The translations under genes were made by a program, and so were the position numbers. DNA of 64,000 nt from assembly GCA_905250885.1 (NCBI GenBank), contig CAJNOQ010000032.1:1-64000 (forward strand). Reading direction: 5' to 3'. Source of the stretch: Didymodactylos carnosus. Taxonomy: Eukaryota > Rotifera > Eurotatoria > Philodinida > Philodinidae. The notes under the pieces are model-generated. The model ran no database searches and had not been told where the DNA came from. It saw only the letters and a program-made list of their open reading frames with translations. How positions within the stretch are numbered: the first letter of the stretch is position 1; the number at the start of each line of letters is the position of its first letter. Below, piece after piece: positions 1 to 10,100 of the stretch.

Positions 1-1735
1 AATGTGTCATCAAGTAACTATTATGATTTGGATAGAGTACAATCGCTCGGGATAAGCATTCATAAGAATGAAAGCCCCTTCGTCCTTCTGAACAATGAAT
101 TACATTCGGATGTACATCGGGTCCCGTGAAAACGACTAGAGGAAATATATCGCGATAGATTGAAAGAAATGGGATACGCTGATAATGAGGATCATTGAAA
201 TGGACTACTAAAACGACATCATTTTGTTCCCAATAGCTCATCAGACAAGTGAAGTTTAATATTGCACTGGCAGTGATGGCTCGGTGTACAGTGCGAGACA
301 TTGTCGTTATAGTTATATTCAGTATACCCAGCGACGGAAGCCTCTGTAAACCTTCATCGAAACCGCATGAAATTAATTTTTCTGAACAAAAGATGATAGG
401 CGTACATGCAGTCGAGTTAATGAATATGTGCGTCATATTTAGAGTTTGATCTTCGCAAAGATCATTTCCGTAGATGTTTACTGGTCGATTCAGCCGAATT
501 TCGCTGATGTTTATCACGCTTGGATGAATTAAAGATTCGTTTTCTGAGAAGTGCAATGGAAATTGAGAATAGTATTTCCCATTGAATGACTGAAAAACTG
601 TGGGCGATAACATAAAAGCGAACAGGGATATGGATGTGCCGAAAACAACGATTGCAATAGTAGAGGATGGGCGAAAACAGCGGCTGCTCGATGCTTCATT
701 ACATTTGTCTTTGATCGCAATCTTTTCATATGTGTCAGTATCTCTGACTGAGTTTGGTTCTGAAGATGTACTGATAGGTAATGTGGTGGCACTCACAAAA
801 TAAATATATGAGGACGTAAATATGACAGCCGATCCTAGAAACGGTGTTAAACTCGCTCTGATGTGGAAAAGAAAAACATTTAATACTAGAAGAACACCAG
901 TCGCACACGCTGTGCTGAAGGTTTTGACAATGGCATCGGCATATTTGTAAACAGCTGTGATGACAATGCCTAGCGCCGAATTACATGCAACAACGGCAAC
1001 CGCCAACCACGAATAACCTTGGAAAAATCCTTTCGATCCTTGGCTGTAAATATCAGGCAGAAAGAAAAATACGCATAAATTCAAGGCAAAACCAAACGTA
1101 TATAGTATCATATTTTGCAGGTGCAGATTGACTGAATGAGTCTAAACTAGCTGTTCATTCCACACCGAGCAAATAGAAGTTATGAGACTGCTACTGAGAA
1201 GAATGACGTAGTATTTGACGGCGAATAACGGAATATTTTGGCACGCATCGTATTGAACAATAACCAAACCGATCACTTGTAAGAGAATTGAACCCCACTG
1301 TTGGCTAGTAATCAGTCGATTAAAGAACGTCCACAGCAAGATGGCAGATTGGAACGATGAAAACGATTTAAATAGTGAAATTGATGCGACATCGACGTAC
1401 AAGAATAAGACGAAAGCCAACTGGTTGTTCGTACAGTACAATATAGCAAGTCCAAAAGTATGAGCGGTAAAGTGCTAATTTAATTCACGATGTAGCAAAT
1501 GTCGACACACCGCAATTCGATGAGAGAAGCCTGTTAAACTTTGATTTTCTTCTGTCGGAACATAGTAGTACAACAAACAAGAGCTCATACATAGTTTGAT
1601 TAGTTCGGCTAGAGCTATCGCAGAAATAGGAGAATATTTGTATGTGTTTTGCGTTTGCGAAAACTTGTAAGTAACTGATACCACAATTTGAACGGCAAGC
1701 AATGCTAGAAAAGCAAATAATTTGGCGCCAATCAT
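1..1735 (-). pseudogene. SLC35A-like nucleotide-sugar transporter fused to a C-terminal luminal-type domain, with two in-frame TAG codons (3' end off window)
   Basis: Reading from ATG at 1735 towards base 1, the protein has hydrophobic segments and SLC35A-type motifs: KYSPISAIALAELIKL, LYCTNNQLAF, SISLFKS, a VWNEQL segment, LHLQNMILYTFG, GYSWLAVAVVACNSALG and YKYADAIVKTFST. These fit Golgi/ER UDP-sugar transporters (UDP-sugar/UMP antiport). After the last membrane segment (about 800) the frame stays open to base 1, adding more than 250 residues that are hydrophilic, have NxS/T sites and contain a VVLVVHFNDPHYQRIPFLS stretch. I do not recognise this domain; it looks glycosyltransferase-like, which is a guess. 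The frame is broken only by TAG at 1475-1477 and TAG just after NEQLV at about 1139-1141, where relatives usually have Lys or Glu. A 36-bp intron could explain the first but not the second. It is most simply a young pseudogene of a fusion gene. Confidence 0.7.
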
Positions 1736-2075
1736 TTCTGTCTAACACACATGAGGGTACAATACTAATACGATCTGGAGACTACAGGTGCCAATACGAT
1801 CTAATATTTGTCTGTTCTTTCGATTGGTTGTAAGGATGAATATGCACAAGTTGCTTGCTTCAGTGCGCGACAAATTGTTCTTTTCATACAAACGCACACT
1901 ACACATCAACGTGAATAAAACTATGAAGACAGAAAATTCATTCAACTGTGACGAATTTAGAGGGCTAGGCAAATTTGTTAGATTCGGAAATCCCTTGTCC
2001 TACTATTCTAAGTAAGAAAACGTTTTACACTTCGACGCATTAATTATGCATTAGATGTGCATTACATCCATTAAT

Positions 2076-2184
2076 TGACCACTAAAACAACATCATTTTG
2101 TTCCCAATAGCTCATCAGACGAGTGAAGTTCAGTATTGCCCTGGCAGTGATAGCTCGGCGTACAGTACGAGACATTGTCGTTAT
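2076..2184 (-). pseudogene. Second partial copy of the transporter gene's C-terminal domain
   Basis: This stretch of about 109 bp repeats bases ~202-310 in the same orientation with about ten substitutions (about 90% identity by eye). Read in the transporter frame, five codon differences are silent and three change the residue (His to Arg, Ser to Arg, Cys to Arg). It ends where the LINE 3' region begins, so it looks like a relic of a tandem duplicate cut down by insertion or deletion. Confidence 0.75.
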
Positions 2185-3670
2185 GCACAAAAAGTCCCGC
2201 GGGAGTCCCAAACACAAAAAATTGTATTTTTTGAAAAAATCAGTATGAATAAAGAGGCAGGTAGTAGAATGTAGCAGAAGATGTACACGGCAAATTCAGC
2301 TCTCTGTTCCCGTATCTAAATAGGATTCATTTTCGCTAGTCACAAAGTTACAGTAATTTGAGTTGAAGTCGTACATTTACAACCAATGATATTGTTCTTT
2401 TTACACCACTTCTTTGCACACGTTCGTGCATGTCCGGTAATTCCTTGTGGTTTGAAGGCTCTGTTGCAATCCGGACACGTGTACAGGCCGTTCATATTTT
2501 TAACTAGAACTTCAATGACTTTCTTGGGTGGATTTTCTTGACTGATTTGTGTTTGTATAGCCCTTCGTTCATCCGCTTTATCTTTGTAGTTCTTAACAAG
2601 CTGTTTCAGTTGCGGGTGAACAGATTTAGATTGAACTTGTGCATTGATCAGATCTCTCCACAAGTCTCTGTTGAGTGTGTCGCGCCTCCAGTTCTTAACA
2701 CCAGACTTCTCAAGATCTTCCATGATCTTCTTTTCCCATCGTTTTCGTGTACCAGCATTTGGTGGTCGTTTGGCATTGGGGAAATACGAAAACATGACGT
2801 TCTTGAGCAGACTAGGCTCATTCTGCACGTTGACCATTCTATTTACATGTCCAAACCAACGTAAACGATTTCGTCGTAGAAGTAGGTCGATCGATGGTTG
2901 TCCAGAGAGATCCAAGATTTTCTCGTTTGGAACACGGTCTCCAAGGTTTAGACCTAAGATTGTTCTCAGACACTTCATATAGAATGTCTTGGTACGACTT
3001 TCTTGAACGACAGTTGTGGACCAGACTTCACTCCCATAAATGAGAACTGGCAGCACACATGCCTTAAATATTCGTAACTTGGAGTCAACTAAAACCGTTT
3101 TTCTACGCCAGATCACACCGTGTAGCATGTTGAATGCTTTTGTTGCTTTTGCCAGACGGGATTCTAGCTCTTTCTCGCTTCGTTGATCTCTCGAGATAAG
3201 ACAACCTAGATAAGGTACATAATTTTCGTCTTTTTTACACTCATTGTTAATCCATACGTTTGAGTGACTTCTTCGAAAGCAAGGACGAACGTTTCTAGGT
3301 CCGATATAGATGTAAAAGCACCAAGAAGATCGTCTGCATAGAGAAGTTCACGGATGTCGAATGTTTCATAAGAATCCCTGGCGCCATGACAGAAATCAGG
3401 ACTCCCAAATGCCAGTTGTATGCCTGTGAGTGACACTTTTTCGAGAACTTTTCGAATCACAAAGTCGAAGAAGACGTTGAACAAAATGCACGATGGTATG
3501 CCGCCTTGCATCACTCCGTTATCAATTGTGAAAGGATCGGAGAGTTCTCCATTGGGCCTAGCGGGGAAGTTTCGACTTCTACATGGGCCTGCGGGTGTTC
3601 CTGAACATCCAAAGGAGGCGACCATGGGCTGCCGCAAGCCTGTTTCTGCTCTACAAGGCTAGCAACCTGT
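2185..3670 (-). mobile_element. 5'-truncated non-LTR retrotransposon (LINE) with reverse transcriptase
   Basis: The minus strand encodes the 3' half of a LINE ORF2. From about 3570 to 3206 come the RT motifs GVMQGGIPSCILFNVFFDF and ELLYADDL (YADD catalytic box), then GLTMSVKKTK. A frameshift near 3206 moves to the frame carrying YLGCLISRDQRSEKELESRL and continues as 3128-2340 with LPVLIYGSEVW and RLRWFGHVNRM, typical of RTE/CR1/Jockey-type LINEs. The C-terminus has a Cys-His finger (CPDCNRAFKPQGITGHARTC). The endonuclease domain and RT N-terminus are missing, as in ordinary 5' truncation. About 150 bp of 3' flank (2185-2339) separates the stop from the duplicated fragment. The clade is not resolved. 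Confidence 0.85.
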
Positions 3671-4100
3671 AAGCGGAAGTAAAACTCAATTGCTAACGAG
3701 AAACTCACACATCGGTGCGCGACTGCACAAAAATTCGTCGTATTCTTTAACTGCTATTAATCATAAATAAATATTATCGGATAAACTGTTTTCGATGTCT
3801 TTAATCACTTTAGTTTCTTGTTTCACTGATAATGTATTCAAGTATGCTAAGGGTCTCCTTGTGCTTTCTGTAGATACCGAAAAGATAGTAACATAATCTC
3901 TTTTAACAAATCTGTACACACACATTACTTTGTATTTTTGTATAAGTAGATAAATCCGTACAAAATCAAGTTTAAAATGGTGTAAAGCAAATGAGAGAAG
4001 TAATAGATAAAAGTATGGCAATTTTGACTATTCGGATAATTCTCTTAAAGAGACCTTTAATCTATTTATTACAAAATATAACACGACAAAAACTGTTCAT
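3671..4100. other. Intergenic, no gene seen
   Basis: About 430 bp of AT-rich sequence between the LINE 5' end and the stop codon of GTF3C3. A short minus frame at 3761-4021 has no recognisable content and is probably chance. Confidence 0.5.
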
Positions 4101-7100
4101 TTAAATTGTCATATAAGTTCTAATAATATTTCTTGCAAATTTTTCATTATTACTTCGTTTATATATCAATGCTAAATTATAAGCAGCATGATATTTTAAT
4201 GTAAATACATCATTTTGTTCATAATTTTCATTTTCTACCGGTGATGATGTTTCAAGACATTTATGATAAAAATAAGCAGCTGCATGATATAATGATAAAA
4301 AATGCATCAAACGTCCAATATTATAAAATGTTTCTGTACATTCTCCTCGAAGATTTCGATATTGTTTAAGAAATGTTAATGAATGTAGTACACGTTGATG
4401 TTTATTATATGAATATTTTTGACATGTTATATGAGCAAATGTAATTGATAATAATAATGATACTAATGGTTCGTTCGGGATAGTTTTATAAAGTTTCATA
4501 TAATATATAATTGCTAAACGATAGGTACCACCAATAAGTGCAAAATTTCCCAAAATATATTGTAATATTTTTGAATGTGGATTTTTTTGTAATGAACGTA
4601 TACAAAATTTATGTATTCTAATTGATGGTGTAATTGTTGATGTTAAAGCAAATAAATTTTGAATAACAGATGATTTACTATAATAACGAAATATTTCACG
4701 ACATGTTTGAAATGCTAGATCACCATTTTGCTGTAAAATTAGACTAATAAATAAAATAAATTCTGTTAAAATTAACCAATCTATACGTGCATACAATAGT
4801 GGAATAACAGTACCAGCTGCTGATACTTGTAATAATAAATCATAACGTTTTATTTTAATTAAAACATCACAAAATTTTCCATATAAATCAATAATACGAT
4901 TTTTTAATATTACATTTATTCTTGTAAATGATGTATTTAAAATAATACGTTTTTCATCTACTAATTTTTGAATTAATTCTAATCGTCTTGCTCTTGTACC
5001 ACAATTAATTAAACGTTTTGATATATCAATATTTAATAGAAATTTTAGAGAACCAAAAAATAATTGCATAGCACTTGGAATAAATGATGATAGTTCATTA
5101 TCATCGTACAATGTTATACAACGTTCAGTTAAAAAATGAATTTTCTCAACTGTTATATCTTGATCATCATCATTCAATAGTAATGTACTTGTTGTAGTTG
5201 TTGTTGTTAGTTCATTTTGCTGATGAATTGTAACATCATCATCATCCTCATCATCATCCTCATCATGAATATTTTGAGTAAAATATTCACTTTTAGGACG
5301 TACAAGTTCAGAAAATGTATGACGACTTTGTTCATCAAGTCCAATTTGTTTTTGAAGTGCTGATAATGATAAACGTGCTTCATTATGTTGAGGATCAAGT
5401 TGTAATGTTCGTTCTAATGCATCGTATGCTTCATGTAATTTAGATAAAGATGTTAACCATTCAGAATAACTGAACCATGCTTGAGCAGATAATTTTGTTA
5501 AACAAGATAGATGTTCAAATAATTGACAAGCATATTGTAATTGACCATGTGACGAAAATGATGACATCAAATCAAGACATAATTGTTGATCAGTAGAACG
5601 AATTATCGATATATATGATGGTAATAAACGCTAAAAGATAAAGCAATACGCATTAATATTAGAAAAAAAGAATAAAACTATTCGGCTATTTCATCCAAAA
5701 TATTAGTTTTAGAAGTTATTTCGACGACAATACTTATTGATCTTCAGCCAATAATTATTACGCATATTTTTATCTGTCTACTAGTAAAACTAGGTTTTAT
5801 AACATACCAACGCAATGGTCATACATCCCATATCAATAATACCAACAAGAAACATGCCAAAATAATCAGTACGATAAAAATCAGGAACTAAAAAACTTTA
5901 GAAAAAAAACCCGAAAAAACATTGACTTCTAGAATGTGTTCTTTCTTATTTTATTTAACAAACACATACTCCGCATCTTTGAGATTATCTAGATCGGTAA
6001 TATCAACTGGTAATTCTAATTCTGTGTCATATTTTAACAGATGTATACCAGTAAAATTGATCATGTTCTAAAACAAATATAATCTCCATTTTGATCGTCA
6101 GCACAAAATATTGTAGATATACTTTGATCATTTCTGGATATGATTTCATATTGTATTGAACATGTAAAAGGCGCTCTATATATTCAATAGGAAAATCTTT
6201 GCCTAAATCATGTAAACCTTTATATAAAAGATCTTGTAATTCTGTTTCTTTTTGATCGGACACCAGTATTTCCTGTAAAAAATATATTTCATGTATAAAA
6301 TAGGAGAAGATGACGCGAATACTAACCTGAATAAGAATTCGATATTTTTCTAGATAAAGTGGCTTTTGTTCTTCATTTTCGGTCGGATTCAGTGCCAATA
6401 ATAAGGAATTTAAGCTTGATATATACTGTTTCCGTATGCCATATTGTTCAATGTGTTGAATACGCTTCAAATGCATTGATATATCAGTTGGATCGAGTTT
6501 GACAACTAAAAACGAAAAGATAAATATAAAAACAGTGAATTTGACTGTTGATAATACTCTTCTATTATGTATGGTGACAAAGGTCTCGTAGTATAAAGAA
6601 GCACTTCTCTTCTATTGAAATATTTAACAGTTTTCAGCCTGAAAAATGTCAATTTTTTGTAGTTTGATTAAATTTTCTTGTTTTCAGTGCCTTCAAAACT
6701 TTTGATAGAGAAAAGTGTTCTCTTTACAAAGAGATCATCTTTGAAATTTTCAACCGTTTTTCGCGGAGATATGAGCATCGCCATAATAACTTTTGTCTTA
6801 GTTCATATGCTAAACACTGATTTTGGGGGAAAGTTTTAAAATAGTAACTAACATCATCTCTACGCATTCTATGTGGTATTTTCAAACACCAGTAATATGG
6901 TATCTTTGTAGTACGACTATTTTTTTGTAGCTAAAAAATCGAATGAAGAGATAACGACCGAATTGTCCAAATTGAGACCATATTTTATCAAAAAAGAGAT
7001 CTCAGTTAAGTAGTTTTAATTAACATCAGACAAACATAAGAGGGCGGAAAACCAAGTGAGATTGAGGGCGAAAAATAGTGGTCTCAATTAAGAAGTAACC

Positions 7101-10100
7101 ATAACCACGATCCTGTTTAACCGACGCACATTCAACATATTATAAAGTATAAATCAAATTTTTCTTTGATCTGTAGTTTGTTATTAATCGTATAGTTCCA
7201 GCTGTCTGCAATAAGTACGTAAGAATGATTGATGTTTGATTTTATCATCATCCGTTATCTACTTGAAAAGAGACAGGTGAAATGTGGTTAAAAATAGTTA
7301 AATGAACAATTTGTGAAGTGGACAATGAATACAGTGTTTTTATCGAATGTAACAAGAATGGTTTTAAAATGATGACTGTTACAGTACGTGGTTAAATCTT
7401 ATTTTGAAAAATACAAGTAGTAGATTTTCGTCATGAGTACATATCAGTAGGTAATTATGCACAGTATGTGTTTTCCAGCGTTAATCAAGTCAAAAGTTCC
7501 CATAGCGAAACATTTTACGTTTTGCTTAGTGAAAATAGTACGATGACGATTACACAATAATGAACTAGTGTGAACAATACTAAATAAACAGAAAAAATAC
7601 ATATATATGCTTAATCGAATTTAATGAACTGTTACAGAGAATTAATTGTAGTCGTTGATAATGTGTGATGAGAATAATCGTTAGATTATTAGATAATCTG
7701 TTCGTCTAGTACACTCATATGTAGGCTAAATACAGCGACTGTTATCAAAAAAATTGAACAAAAACTTTTTTATTTTTAATAAACTTTATTATTTTATTAC
7801 ATAAAAACTAGAATAACGTTTTTTCTCTCTAGAAATAATTAAGATAGTTGTAATTAGAAGCGAATTGTTATACACAGTCTAGAAAATAATCTAACTGGAA
7901 ATTTTATACGGTATCCTACTCAAAATATGTTATACTTTCTCTATTCTTCGTTTTACACAAACTTATATGATTCCCATTAAACATCTAGCCTCATTATTGA
8001 AATAGACAATCTTTTAAGCGCATGTCCGTAGTTACTAAACTATTTCACTTTTAGGACGTCATTGAAATCTTAATTGTTTTACTTGTACACATTTGTCTTA
8101 GAGTCATTATTACATACTTAAAGTGACAGTGAATGTAATTGCGACATGTGTTTTGTAATATGACAAGTGCTTTTAAGAAATATATTTTGTCATTCAGTTC
8201 CGTAGTGCGTAGAGATGTTAGTCGATACGTCAACTTTCATAAAAATAATTTGACGATAAAGACATAGTAATTAGAAAAACTTGTTTTTTTTTAAACTTTA
8301 AGTCTCATCTCTTCAGTCGAATGTATTGAAATTGGGTTACCTCATTGCATCTGTGTCCAAAGGTACCGTGACAATGAGCATTAGATAGCTTGTCCAAGAC
8401 TATCACGCGACCGTTGCTGGGATTCGAATTCCGTATGTTTGAAGTACGTGTTGTCCGCCCACTAGCCGACTGAGTCACGCTGCTCTTGAAAAACTTGTTA
8501 CTATTACTCGAGAATTCATCTAGTCAAGAATTCCCATAGAGTAATATGTTAGAGTAAATATTTTACAGAAAACATAGTTTGATGATTAACAATGACAAAA
8601 AAATGTTTTCACAAAATAACAAAAAAACTGAATCAGGCATCTCACACATCTAACATATCCTTTGAACTACTTTGAAATATCAGTGATCATACAATCGAAA
8701 ATAGAAATAAAAAACATTATTCACATATTTCAAGAATTTCTTGCATAGGATAAATGTATATATTTTTTTTTAAATTAAAACTTAGCACAAATTATATTAT
8801 TCTCTCCTTCAATTACGCATTTCCCTTTACAGAGTACGTACACACTTTCAAATCAACATGACACTCGTTTTTTAAATAATCAAACTCTTCACATGTACAT
8901 TATTATTGATAGAAATAAATTCTAAATCGTTTATACTATTCTTTGAGTTTAAATTATTTGTTTATTTTCTTAAATGAAATATGTGTCAGGTCATACTGAG
9001 TAAGATCATCTAAGACACAGCAGAAATAGACATCAACAATCGTGATCTAAAAATCTCAGCATGGCTTAGAAAACAGTACAGAGAAAAACAGAAACATATA
9101 TAATTGGAGACTAACAAGAGCGAAACTATTCTCAAATATAGTATTATCAGTTGAAAAATGAAGGTAAAAAATATAAATATTATTTCTCATCATTTTATTC
9201 ATATGAGAAAATCAACAGTTAACATTTATTTTATGTGTACAATTGATAAGAAACTACAAAAGTTTATTTACTATTAACAGCATTCTAGATGAATTATTCA
9301 AAACATGTAATGAAAGAATTTAAAATTTGTTTGCTCATTGAATCAGGATAATGAGAAAATGGATCTATTTAATATCGGACGAGAAAATGGATCTATTTAA
9401 TATCGGACGATAAAATGAATAAATAAAACAACACATTCACTTTTATCTGTGAACACATGCGTTATCGTTCGCAAAATATTTTTAACGAGTTTCTCCAAAA
9501 ATTAAACTGCTTTTTTTGGGGAGATTTACTCAAAACTTTTCGCTGCGCGAGCTTTTTCTCCACTTTTTTTTCATTTGGCTGGTGAAAAAAAACTTATTTT
9601 CAGTTATTGGGGGGGAGGGGGGGTACCCCCACCGCTAAAGCCACCCCTGGTTACGCCATCCCCTAAACCATTGAAACAATAGTGTTGATAAAATGATTAT
9701 AATCTCAAATCATCTATCTGATATGTTTCTATAGTATCTATTTCGATATTCATTCTGTATGAATAAATGAGATTTTTTATTTAATTTTTTCCTTTTTTTA
9801 TATGTGATAGTATGCCCAATACAGATAGACACATGTTCTCTCTCTCTCTCTCTTTTTCGTTCATGCCAATTATTATATTTCCTTCTTCATTCATAAACAC
9901 CTGTCCAGATAAATAAAAAGTCTGTAATTTTTTCATTCTATTCTAAAAATTCTTGATGTCTTAGTTTATCTATATCTAGCAAGATAATTGATAACATTAA
10001 GTGAGTAATCTCTACTTAAAGTTTTAAGTTTGAATAAAAAATGTCTTACTTTTTTTTTAAATATTTTTCAGTATGGTTCATGTTCGAGTTGGTAATTCTC

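Noticed and set aside
529-803. Overlapping open frames on both strands at the left edge
   Set aside because: They are shadows of the transporter C-terminal frame, which runs through this region in a different minus frame.
1742-2015. Short frames on both strands upstream of the transporter
   Set aside because: No motif or splice context; probably chance.
8395-8487. Functional tRNA gene
   Set aside because: Has A- and B-box-like elements, but the acceptor stem does not pair and the sequence continues into a SINE body with a tail and target duplications.
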